Both the position numbers and the translations under genes were made by a program. The notes below the pieces were generated by a model, which was given only the letters and a program-made list of their open reading frames with translations, ran no database searches and was not told where the DNA came from. A stretch of 64,000 nucleotides of DNA, from positions 24,573 to 88,572 of the IMG/VR virus record IMGVR_UViG_3300020468_000005. One strand, 5' to 3'. Positions 1 through 12,800 of the stretch are shown piece after piece. The stretch's first letter is position 1. Every line of letters begins with the position of its first letter. Source of the DNA: a virus.

Positions 1-823
1 TGAATTTGGTAAGGTATTTTTAGCGATTAAACCTAAAAATGCAGATAAATTATCACTTTCCGAAAAAAATGTTGTATTAAAGAAGCTCAGAGAGTATTCT
101 GTAGCAGCAGTTCAACCTTCAATCATTGATCCGTCCATTTTATACATTGATATTGATAGTTTTGTGTACTATAACCCCAATATTACACGGAAAGAATCAG
201 ATGTAATCAAAAATTCCGTACTTGCCACCTTAGTTGCACTCAATACTGGATCTGAATTTAATAAATTTGGTGGAAAGTTCAAATATTCTAAGCTTCAGGG
301 TATAATTGATAGTGCAGATACTTCAATTACTTCAAATATCACTCGTCTCAAGATGAGAAAGAACGTTATAGTGACTCTGAACGCACGAGTGAACTATAAA
401 ATATGTTACGGTAACCGCATTAACCAAGGAACGTCCACACAACCTACTGTTTCCTCTTCAGGATTTGCTATTTCTGGTGATACAGTTAATACTTATTTCC
501 TCAATGATGATGGTGCAGGTTTGTTGAGACTTTACTACATTAAGGGAAGTGGTGAAAAAGAATACATTGGAGGTTCTTGGGGTACTGTTGATTATTCTAT
601 GGGAGAGATCGTGATTAACGATTTGGTGATTACATCAACAATTGCTTCTGGTAATATACTACAACTTAGTGCAATTCCAGAATCTAATGACCTTGTTTCT
701 TTGCGTGAAACCTATTTGACATTAGGTATAGATAATACAACTGTTAATGTTGTAGAAGACACTATCAGTAGTGGTTCAAATCTTTCTGGTACGGGAGTTA
801 TACCAGAGTCCAGTTATAGTTAA
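1..823 (+). CDS. gp6: Baseplate wedge protein gp6, C-terminal part (cut by left edge)
   Basis: The reading frame is open from base 2 to the stop at 821-823, so this is the last roughly 273 residues of a longer protein. A GTG at 164 lies inside this frame and is not the start. The segment beginning FGKVFLAIKPK, followed by a helix and VQPSIIDPSILYIDIDSFVYY, matches the C-terminal region of T4-like gp6 (baseplate J-like family). Gp6 forms the dimer ring joining wedges around the hub and drives baseplate rearrangement on contraction. The next gene begins five bases after the stop, and gp8 follows further on, as in T4. The assignment rests on residue pattern and synteny. Confidence 0.8.
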   Translation, partial: EFGKVFLAIKPKNADKLSLSEKNVVLKKLREYSVAAVQPSIIDPSILYIDIDSFVYYNPNITRKESDVIKNSVLATLVALNTGSEFNKFGGKFKYSKLQGIIDSADTSITSNITRLKMRKNVIVTLNARVNYKICYGNRINQGTSTQPTVSSSGFAISGDTVNTYFLNDDGAGLLRLYYIKGSGEKEYIGGSWGTVDYSMGEIVINDLVITSTIASGNILQLSAIPESNDLVSLRETYLTLGIDNTTVNVVEDTISSGSNLSGTGVIPESSYS

Positions 824-828
824 CAAGA

Positions 829-3800
829 ATGGCAACTAATCAATCATCTTGGAAGGTCGGTCAGTGGACTACACCAACCACGACGGTTACAACTCAACCT
901 GTACCGTCTGAGGTTACCGCTGAATCGAGATCCCAAATATCCCATAATATTCCTGGACAGTTTGCGTCATTCATTCAGGATGAATATCCTACGTTTATAG
1001 AATTTGTTAAAGCATATTATAAATCACAAGAATTAAGAGGATATTGTTTTGATGTTATTAATAACTGGGGTGATTATTACAATATTGACAATTATGGAAG
1101 TTTAATTGTTGAAACGGACTTAATTTCTTCAATGTCAACTACTTCTACAACAGTTGACGTTACTACAACTCGTGATTTCCCCGATGAAGGTCTTTTGATG
1201 ATAGATGATGAGATCATTTATTACAAAAACAAAGGACAGACTATTTTTAATGACTGTTCAAGAGGATTTGATGCAGTAAAAGCGGTTGGAACTGCTAGTC
1301 AGTATGTTTTTGCTGAAACAACTGCTGCTGAACATGCTCTAGGAGCAAAAGTTGTTAATTTGAACAATATTTTCCCACTTTTCATGTTGGGACAGTTCAA
1401 AGATCAGTATTTGTCCACTTATCCAAAGAATTTTTCAGATGGAGTTACTGAATCTACTGTAATTAAGCGAATTAAAGATTTTTATGCGTCAAAAGGCACA
1501 ACTAGGTCTTTTCAGTTCGTTTTAAGAACACTTTTTGGCGTAGAATCAGAAGTTTCATACCCAAGAGACAGAATCTTCAAACCATCGGATGCATTCTTCA
1601 CTAATAGAGAGGTAATTCGTGCTACAGCAGTTAGTGGAGACCCTACAGAGTTAGTTGGCGAAGTTTTGTACCAAGAAAACGATCCAAGTGACCCATATGT
1701 CAATGAAGCACGTATTTACGTTAAGGGTGTTCAAAAAGTTTTCACTGCTTCAGGGGAAATCTATGAAATTGACGTAGATACCAATAACTCTTCAGGAACC
1801 TTTGTAACACCTTACAAAACTACTATTGCATCAGATGTACCTTCAAGATTAGACTTTACAACGATCACAGTTGATAGTACTTTGGGATGGCCAGAGTTAA
1901 ATGGTAGATTTAGAGTTCAAGATGAAATAATAACATATACAAACAAAACAGTTAACCAATTTATAGGATGTACTCGTGCTAGAGAGGGTACAACCTCTGA
2001 TGAGCATATTGCAGGTCAAGAAGCGTTTGCTGCATTCCGAATTTACGGTAAAAGTAACCTAGATGGGTCTGATATTCAGATTAAAGTATATGGTGGAACG
2101 AGAGGAGTTAATTTAACTAATGGTGGTAAATATTACCTTCCTAAGAGTAAAGTTACAACGCCTGCAGCACCTGGTTTTGACAGTCTTGATCCAATATGGA
2201 GTTCCTTCCAATATAACGTTAGAAAGGCACTTAGAGGGGTTACAGCAGAGTTAGCAACACCTGCTGCTGATGGTTCTGTTCGTGTTACAGTTACCACTAG
2301 AGAAAAACATCGTTTAAGAAGAGATGACAAGGTTAGAATCCTAAATGCTGCTGAAGACATCTATAATAACGAACATGATGTTGTTGGTATTATAGATGAG
2401 TTCAAATTTGAATTTATTCTTGGTAGTGCACCTTCTCAACCTATATTGGAAACAGATGGTTTATTTTTTATCTCTAGAGAATTTGCATTTGGTACAAGTG
2501 TCTACACATCTATCAATAACTTAGTTTCCCAGTACACTGCTGATGTACAAAACGTATATAAGTCAACTGACAATGCAATAGTCGCTAGTACAGGTATACC
2601 ATCACATAAAATAGGTCCTTTCTCTGTAAATGATCCAGATCCAGGAAATCAACGATATTTAAAGAGAATACCATTAGTACCATCAACAAAAAGTACAAAA
2701 ACACCAACTCCTGTTGGGCAAGTTGGGATTGGTGTAAATGGAGTTCCATTTTTCTCATATAAGGGAACTTCGACGAAAAAGTTTGGTGGAATTGCTTCTA
2801 TCACAAAAAATGATGGTGGAGATGGATATGATATTGAAAACCCCCCTACAGTTGAGTTTGAACCCGACTATAAGTTAAATACAACTTATGCAAGTGGCAA
2901 TGTTATAAAATATGATGATAATGGTACTGTAAGAAGATATAGAGCACAGAATCCTGGCACAAGTGATAAAATTACATATCCAACACATACAAGTGGTGCT
3001 GTTAGACATGGAACTATTGATTGGGAATATTTGGGTTTAGGTGCATCAGCAGAAGCTATTATTGATGGTAGAATTATTGCTATCAACGTAACTAACGGTG
3101 GGGGAGGATATACCCGTCAACCTATTGTTTCTATTAGTGGTGGTGGTGCACCTAACAGTACACAGGCAACTGCAGTCGCACAAATTACTGATGGTAGGGT
3201 AACTGGTATTGCGGTAACATATTCAGGTGCTGGTTATACAAAAGTTGCAGGATTACCTAACATATCAATTAGTGGTGGTGGCGGTGTAGGTGCTGCTGCT
3301 AGTGCTGTTGTACGTGGACCTATCAATACAATAAACATCACAAATACAGGATCTGAGTATACTTACGAACCAAATATTACTTTAAAATCTGGTGATGGTG
3401 CTGTGGGTTATGCATCTATTCTTAGTGGAAAGATTGAGAGTATTATTGTTACATTTGGTGGTGCAGATTACTTTGGTGCTCCAGACGTTGTTATTACTGG
3501 AGATGGAGTTGGTGCTACTGCGTTTGCTGTTGTAGATCCAACTAGTAGACAAGTTACATCGGTTACTGTAACAAATAAAGGACTTGGGTATACAACAGGT
3601 AATACTCAAATTAGTATTGTGTATCCTGGTGATGGTGCTAGATTTACAACTAATTTAACTCAGTTAACTTATAACGAAGCAGCAACTGCAGATGAAATTA
3701 AGAAGAATAATCCTAGTGCTATTTTCTCAGATAGAAAAGTTGTAGACGATGCTAATGGTACAGTTGTAAGAGGAGAAAACATTGGAATCTATGATGGTGA

Positions 3801-6800
3801 ATATGGATACTTCTACACTCCAGATAATCTTAGGTATTACCTAGGAGATAGTATTGAATCTAGAATTCCTACAGTAGCAGATCCTTCACCATGGATAGAA
3901 CAGACTCCAATAGGACATTCTCCAATTATAGGTTGGGCATATGACGGACATCCCATATATGGACCTTATGGATTTGAAGATCGACAAAATCAGAACCCAT
4001 ATAACTCGTATATTCAACCAGCTAGTAGTTATAGAATAAAAACATCTAGAGCGTCCATTCTAAGCGGTCTGACAGACCCTATGGGAACGTTTATTGAAGA
4101 TTATGAGTATGTGGAAGGTCTAGGTGATTTAGACCGTTATAATGGTAGATATTGCGTAACTCCAGAATATCCAGATGGAGTATATGCTTATTTTACAACA
4201 ATTGATGGTGTCAGTGGTGCACCTAAATTTCCATACTTTGTAGGACCTGATTTTTACTCAGAAGCAGATGAAATTAACTGGAATGGTAATGGACTACAAA
4301 GAAACTTTACTGAAGACGCTATCCGTTTTAGAGCACCATATATCGGAACTGATCAGGTTACTGCAAAGAGAAAAGCGTTAGATTCAAGAATTGATTTTGT
4401 ACTAGCACTAGAAGATAGTACAACATTAATAACATTAGAAAGTGGAGAAGTTCTTCAATATATTGAAGATGGTATTGGTTACTTTAGTTACTACCCAACA
4501 ATTCGTGGTGGTAGTGCACAATCCTTAACAGTTGCAGCTACTAACAGATATTCATCAACTAATATTAATGACTTCCTTGTAGAAGGTGGTGGGCAAGGAT
4601 ATAAGGTTAATGATAGATTATTATTTGACAATACTGATACTGGTGGTGATGGAGTAAGTGCCACTATCTCAACTATCACAGGTGAACCTGTTTCTACACT
4701 TAATTACGTTGTAAATGATGAAGATGTAACAATTGCTACATTAACCACGACTAATAATCACTATTTGGTTGGTGGTGATCAAATAACTGTTTCTATAGGT
4801 GACAATACTTATGAAAGAGAACTTAAGTCATACCTATACAATTCAAAATTCTATTTTAAGTATTTTGATTTAGTAAGTTATGATTTTATTACAGAATGGA
4901 CAAACAGCACTGCATATAATAAATTTGATTTAGTTTTTGTTGCAAATAGAGTATATCAAGCAACTGAAACCGCAACATCAGATTCTGATGCTAATAACGC
5001 TCCAACACATGTATCTGGCACAGTCAGTGATGGTACAATGTTATGGAAGTATATACGGAAACGTACAGATGGTGCACTTATTGCTACTACTACAAATTCC
5101 CAAGGATCTGGATATTTACCTGGCGTATACACTGACGTTCCAATGCTCACTAATGGGAATGGTAAAAATCTTATATTAGATCTTACTGTTGCTGCTAATG
5201 GAACTATATCAGTTGGTTCTATACCAACGACTGCAGATAGAGGAACTGCATTTAAGATTGGCGATACTATTACAGTTGATGATGATAATGTTGGTAGTAA
5301 CGGTGGATCTGGATTTCAACTTACTGTAACTCAAATATCATTAGAAGCTGTAGTTAGAACTGATGCTGCACATCAATTAGGAGTTGGTGATATAGTTGAT
5401 TTTAAAGGTATGAATGTTGGAACTTATAATGGTGATTTTACAGTAGTAAGAACTGAAACTCTTAGAAGATTTACTATTTCAGTTAATCAATTAGGTACAA
5501 ATGCTGCTCCTAATATTACAAGTTCGGTAGTTAGTGTAAGGGAACCTAAATTCCAATTTATTAATGGACATTCATATAAATTTGATACTTCAGATTCTAC
5601 TCTCAATAATGTTACATTAGCATTTACTCTTGACCCATTAAACACTGATATATTCACATATAAAAACATCACAGATGAGGTTGTTGATACTCAAACTCTT
5701 CAACAAACTTCTATAACTCTTAAGGTTGTAGATTTACCAGGTATTTTCTATTATTTTGATTTAGCAGGTCAATATTCAATAACTGGAAGTTATTTCACTA
5801 TTATGAACGAACCTCTAGCTGGTACAAATATACTATTATCTAAGACTGATACTACTGCTTCATATGCAACTGCATTAGAACCAGAAGTAAATTATGATGC
5901 TTCAAATACTATAACTTATAGTACAAACTCAATATATCCAACTGGAGGAGTCTCAACAATCTCAATTGGAGACAGTGGACGTAATTATGAATCTTTACCA
6001 CAATTATCAGGATCCACCAGAGCTGGTGCAGGTGCAACTGCTGTAGCAACAATTTCTGGAGTATTATCTGGAGTCTCTGTTACAAATAAGGGTTCTGGTT
6101 ATAATCCTGCGTCTTTACCTACAGGGGTTGTTACATTACCTGATTTTGTAGATTTAACACTAACAAACGTTCTTGGTTCTGGTTCATTTGCAGTAAATGA
6201 AATTATTATATCTCAAAGTGCTCAAGGAACTCAAACTGCTAGAGGTAAAGTTATTTCTTGGGATCCATTGAGTTCAACATTGAGAATACAACCTCTTCAA
6301 AATGGAAGGACTGGTGCTGCAAATAAAGGGTATATTATGTTTACCACATTTGCTGCTAATAATGATAGAGGTAAAGTTTTTAGTTCAGATTCTCAGGCAA
6401 CTATTAGTGCAGTGAGTGGTGCTCAAGCAACTGTGCTTTGTAGTATTCCTAGTTCAGGTCCTGATGTAGGTAGATTGTCAGAAGTCACTGTTAATGGTCC
6501 TGGTTCTAACTATAGAGCAGCACCAAATATTATTCTTGACGATCCTGATTTTGGATTAGTTAATACTGTAACAATTACTACAAATACAACTGGATTAACG
6601 CCTGGTCAGTATACTGGTGTTACACAATCTGCTGTAAATCCTACTGGTGGTACTAATGTAGAATTTACGGTTACTTCTGGTGCTGGTGGAACTGTTGAAC
6701 AGGTTGTAGTTACTAATGGTGGTGGTACATATAGACTAGGTGATATCATTACTATTCCTGGTAATCAGATAGGTGGTGCTACAACTGCTAATGATATTAC

Positions 6801-9800
6801 TGTGACAGTTACAGTACTGACACATATTGATCCTGCATCCACATTATGTTCTTTAAATGCAACAGTAGATAGTATAACCATTACTAATACTGGATCTGGT
6901 TATTTGTCTGCTCCAGATGTTCTTGTTAGTGGTGGTAGTGGAATCAATGCAAAATTCAATGCATCTATTCAGAATCAAGGAATATCTGCAATTAATATAG
7001 AAGCTGGTGGAGAATTGTTCCAAAATGCTCCTGTAGTTAACATTACACAAAAAACAGGAACGGGTGCTTCTGTATTATTGAAATCTACCGATTTGGGTAA
7101 AATATTAAAAATTGGTGGAGATAATATTACATTTAATTATAGTCATGATAGAACTCTAAAACCAGAGTTAAATACTACCTTTAATTTACAATTAACAAGA
7201 ACTCAAGTTATTGACTATCTTGAGGTGACAGATGGTGGTGCAAACTTTGTTGCAATTCCAGAAATTGTTCTTACTGGTGGAAGTGGGTCACTTTTTGATT
7301 TAAGAGCCGTTATTGAGAATGAGGTTATACAAAGTGTTGAAGTTCGTAATCCAGGTAGAGGTTTCTTATCAGCTCCATCTGTAAGTGCAAGAATAACTCA
7401 TAATTGGGTTGGATTGAGATCTAACAGTACTTTAAACTTCCCATATAATGCAAAAATACCTACAGGTACGAAAGTTACATTAAATGAAAATATAGGAACA
7501 TTTCCAACTCCATTAGTAACTAATACAACATATTATGCCATTGCAGCGACTCTTGCAAATGGATTAGCAAATAATCAAATTAGATTAGCAACAACTCAAG
7601 CAAATGCAATAGCTGGAACTTATATTAACTTTACAGGTGATCCGATTGGAGATGCTAATGGATTAACAGAATTTACTCTTTCTAGTACTGATCTTGGTGA
7701 TATTATTACTGCATATATGAAACCTGCTAATTTCTTAGTTGGAGAAAGAGTTTATCAAGGTACATCCACTACAACATATACTGCGTTTGGAATTATTAAA
7801 GATTGGGATAGTCGTGGACGTATTCTTAGTGTGGAAATTATAGAAGGTGATTTTCTATCTGGCGAACCTGTCTTTGGTGAAGAATCAGCAGCATTTGGTG
7901 AAATCCATGCATTTGATAGAGCAGATGCAACATTTAACGTATCTCCTATTAGTACTTCTGCTGAAGGTTGGGAACGTACCACTGGTTTCTTAGATGTCAA
8001 TGAGCAGAGAATATATGATAGTGATAGGTTCCAAGAATACTCATATGAAATTTCTTCACCTATCAATATTAATAAATGGAAAAACCCATTAAAATTTGCA
8101 GCACATCCTGCAGGATTTAAGGTACTTGGTACACAAGTTGTTTTAGAATCTAGTGCTAAAATTTATAGATCCAAATCTACAATAAATTCAAACTATTCTT
8201 CAAATGAACCATGGGCATGGTGGGTAGAATCACCTCAACCAAATTTACAAACATTTAATGGCACTACCTATGTTTTCCCCAAACCTTCTGCTAGGTCAAC
8301 TGGTAAATTAGCAACTATTAAGAACTTTGCACTAGGTGACCCAGACTACTCAGCAGCAGTTCCTACTGAGGTACAAATTTTTGGTAGACAACTATTAGAT
8401 ATTCAGAAAATCTTAAGTTGCATCTCATATAAGATTGATGATATTAGTTCTTCTTTTGATGGATCTACGACTGTTTTTAATTTAACAATTAGTGGTGCTA
8501 CTGTAACTACTAAAATTGGAAAAACTTCTATTAAAGAACAATTCTTAGTTACAATAAATGGAATTGTTCAGAATCCTAATAATTACACTTTTGCAAACGA
8601 TGCCATAACATTCTCAGTTGCACCTAAGGCAAATTCTGTTGCTTTGATAATGTATTATGATCGTGCATCATATACTTCTAGTTTCCAGTTAGATCAAATT
8701 GGAGATGAGATAAAAGCATTTGATATTACTAATGGATTGACAGGTGGTACAGGATATGCAGATGGTACATATACTGCAATTCCATTAAGAAATAAAATTG
8801 GTAGTGGTGTTGGTGCAACTGCTGATATTACAGTTAGTAATGGTTATGTTTCTAACGTTGTATTGAATAACTCAGGTGATGGATTTAGAGATGATGGTAT
8901 TGTTGGAATTAGTGAAATTGGAAAACCATTAACTAACAGTTATACCCCCTCTACAGCAACTTACGCTCCTAGTACAGGTGTACTAGAATTAACAGTAGGA
9001 TCACATACTTTAAGTGCTCCTACAACAGCAACTGCCACAGATATTGACTATAATCCTAATACAGGTATTATGACAGTTACACTAGTGTCACACGGATTGG
9101 AAGCGGGTGATCAAGTTAAGTTTGCTGATAATTCAATAACTCTTAGTTGTGCTTTTGGTGGTGCTTCAGGAGCAGCTGCTCAGAAGACCTATCCACGTAG
9201 TACTGACTATGCAAGTGATAGATGGTTAGAAGTATCAAACATAACAGTTAATACATTTGATGTTCAGGTATTAGATAGTATTCCTTCTACAAACGTAGAT
9301 CCACATTCATTTGTATCTGCTGTTGCTGGTGGAATTAGTATTGCACAATCTACTGTTAGATTCTCAAACAATGCAATAACATTCAGTTGTGGATTTGGTG
9401 GTGGAGGTAATAGAAGTTACCCAAGGTCAACAGATCCTATTGCTGGTAAAAACGTTCCTGTTGATGCTATTACATCTACTACGTTTACGATCAATGCATT
9501 AAATGGAACCACACCTACAAACACTGATGCACACACTTATGTTGGTAATGCCACTGCTGCTTTGAGTCCAACCTTTGTTGATTATGATGCTTCTCTTGGT
9601 ATCATGAAACTAGAGTTAGCTAATCATGGACTTTCTAATGGTAACTTTATCCAATTTACTTCAGATTCACTAAACTTTATTTGTTCTCGTGATAACTATG
9701 CAACTACAACTGCATATCCTAGAGGATCAGATCCAGCTGCTGTAAACTGGTTAAATGTATTTGATGTAGAAACTAATAGTTTCAAGGTTCAGGTTGGAGC

Positions 9801-12800
9801 AAATATAGAAAAAGCATTTACACCAACTGGTGCGACATATACTGCGTCAACAGGTTCATTAACTTTAGATATAGAGAACCATGGATTTACGGCTGCTACT
9901 GAGCATACTGCAACTGATGCTACTTTTAATACTACTACTGGTATTGTCACAATAACTTCTGCAAGTCATGGATTTGCAGCAGGTGATAGAGTTAAAATAA
10001 AAGACAGTTCTATAACCATGAGTTGTGGTTATAATGGAGGTGGGCAAGAATCATATCCTAAACCAGGTCAACCAATTAGCGGTAAGTGGATAACAGTTAG
10101 AGCAATTACCCAAGATACTTTTGATATCCAATGTCTTAAAGATGCTCCTTGTAGTAATAGTGATGCACACACATTTGTTTCTGCTACTGCAAATGGAATC
10201 CTCCACGCTAAGAGTGTAATCAGTATTGATGATGAAGCATTAACATTTACATGCACACAAGATGATGACTTCTCTAGAAAATCATATCCTCGTACAACAG
10301 ATCCTGCATCAAGAGAATTACTTGGTATTGAAGCAGTTACCACTGACACTCTAACAGTTAACGTAGGTGCATCACCTCAGGTTACATTCACACCAACTAA
10401 TGCAGTTTATACTCCTAGTACAGGTGTACTAGTATTGACAATAGGTAATCATACTCTTCCTGTTGGTACAGGTATTAGTATTGATGTAAACTCCTTGAAG
10501 TTTAGATGTGACATGGAAAATGATGGTACTCTCATTGCAGGAAACTTATCAAATCTAGGTGCTAGTCTTCACAATTATCCAAGACCAACAGATCCAGCTG
10601 CTAAGAGCAATCTTTATATTACTGAAACGACAGGTACTACAATCACAGTTAATGTTAAACCATCTGTCACTGTAAATTACCAACCAACAGACGCTGCCTT
10701 GAATCTTGCTAATGGAGATCTTTCATTAACTATCGGTGCACATCAATTCCGTGGAGAAAAGACATTTACACCAACAGCTGTTGACTATACTCCCAACACT
10801 GGTCTTGCAACATTAACAATTAAAGGTCATACTATTCAAGCAGGTGACTTTGTTCAGGTTGCTAAAGAATCACTTACATTTACATGTGCACAAGATAGTC
10901 ATCAGACTAATCATTCTTATCCAAGAACTACTGATCCTGTCTATAGAGAGTGGATTCAGGTTATTTCTGTAACAAATGATACAATACTGCTTAACTTCTA
11001 CTCAACTGTTGCAGGTAATTCAGCACACCTATTTGTATCTGCTGCAGATGACTGTATTGCATTAAAAGGAGATACTATCAAGTTAACAGATGGTAGCATC
11101 GTAATGAGTTGTGATAATGGTGGTGTTAGCAACCAGTCTTATCCTAGAACTGATACTATTTCATATACTCCAACAGGTGCAGATTATGATCCTTCTACTG
11201 GAGTCATGACTGTTACTCATGGAGGGGGTGCAGGTGCCTTTGTGAACGGTGATCAAGTTAAGTTTGATGATAATGCTATTGTATTCACTTGTGCTGCTGG
11301 TGGTGGCACACACGCTTATCCTAGACCAGGCGATCCTGCTAGTGGTAGATGGTTAACTATTTGGAATGCTGACGATACAACCTTCAAGGTTCAGGTATTA
11401 GATACAATTCCTTCTACAAATACTAGTGTACATGTATTCTCTAGTGCTGTTAATAATGGCACGAAGAAAAAGAAAGACTGGGCGTATGATAGACCGATTC
11501 CGATCAAGAGTGTTGGATATACATCTCATGCTGTAACAAATGCTACATATGATCCTAGTACAGGTGTACTAGTAGCAACAGTTGCAGGTCATGGATTCTC
11601 AAATGGCGAATATGTTAAAGTAAATCAAAGTGCATTGAAGTTTACATGTAATAAAGATAGTAATGCAACAGTTAAGAGTTACCCAACACTAGAAGATCCT
11701 TATTATGATGAGTGGGTAAAAGTAAGAAATGTTACAACTGATACATTTGAGATTAATGTTGGAGTTGCAGGTCCTAATGGACAGCACACCCATACATTTG
11801 TACCAGAGGGTAAATTGACACCAACCTTAGGAGCATACAATCCAACAACAGGTGTTATGACTATAACTATTCCTGATCATGGATTTGTTGCTGGTGATGA
11901 GATCAAAGTTGATGACAATGCGTTTAGATTCACATGTCTTGAGGACTTTGATACTTCATACCATGATTATCCTCGTAACACAGACCCAATCAGCGGTCAG
12001 TGGGTTAAGATATACAATGTCACAACTAATACTTTTGATATACAGGTTCTAAACAGTGTACCGTCTACTAATACCACTACTCATACGTTTATTTCCGCAG
12101 TTGCTAATTCGATTACTCGCTCTGCCATCAAGAAGCAAACTGGCGTTATTACGTTCAATACTAATAATAGAGATGCTGCTATTACTCATCAGTACGCTCA
12201 TAGTTTTGTATCAGCAAGTGCTACAGCCGTCATAGCAGGTGGCAATTATACTCACACCTTCATACAGTCAACATCTGGTGCTGTTAAGACTGGTGGTGAT
12301 TATGTACATACATTCGTCAATGCTAAACCTACTTCTGTAAAATATGGATATACTCACTTGTACACAGGAAATGCAATTGCTAATCCTGTAACAAGAGGTC
12401 TAGTAACATCTGGTGGTCATGCATACGATAGATTAGCTGATGCGGGTAGATTAATACGAGCAAACTTAGATTTCATTGCAACTACTGCATATGGTAGAAT
12501 GCTTGCATTGAATCCTACTTTTGATGGTGATCTCTATAAGAGAAAATGTATTCGTGATACTAAGTTAATTTCTGAAGCAGTAGCAAACAATATTGAGTTT
12601 GGTGGAAATGATGGTGTTTATGATGCAGCAAATTTCTATGTTGGAACTGTACACCTAACTGGTGAAGAAGATCAATCTGTACAGGTGTTCAATGCTGCTA
12701 GAGATATCTGTCGTGAGGTAATGCGTAATATCACTGTTACAACTAATTACGTTACTGAAGGATCACAAGTTAAGGATCTTACTATTACCAATGATAGTGG

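Larger units (their letters stand above)
8938..12360 (+). repeat. Eleven one-Cys YPR/HTF repeats in the gp7-slot gene
   Basis: Units of roughly 90-100 residues have a common order. First comes Y-x-P-S-T-G-V-x-x-x-T-I, then a H-G-F/L with a G-D-x-V-K turn. Next is a strand ending in one cysteine (MSCGYNGG or FTCxxD type), then YPRxTDP, W-x-x-I-x-N-V-T-x-x-T-F, PSTN and HTFVSA. I count eleven YPR/YPK/YPT cores: KTYPRSTD, RSYPRSTD, TAYPRGSD, ESYPKPGQ, KSYPRTTD, HNYPRPTD, HSYPRTTD, QSYPRTDT, HAYPRPGD, KSYPTLED and HDYPRNTD. The last part decays into bare HTF units. Confidence 0.85.

Noticed and set aside
164-823. GTG at 164 as a gene start
   Set aside because: The frame continues upstream to the window edge with gp6-like sequence, so this is an internal valine codon.
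8938-12360. CRISPR-like or satellite array
   Set aside because: The repeats are degenerate at DNA level and periodic only in protein. They are in-frame coding repeats.
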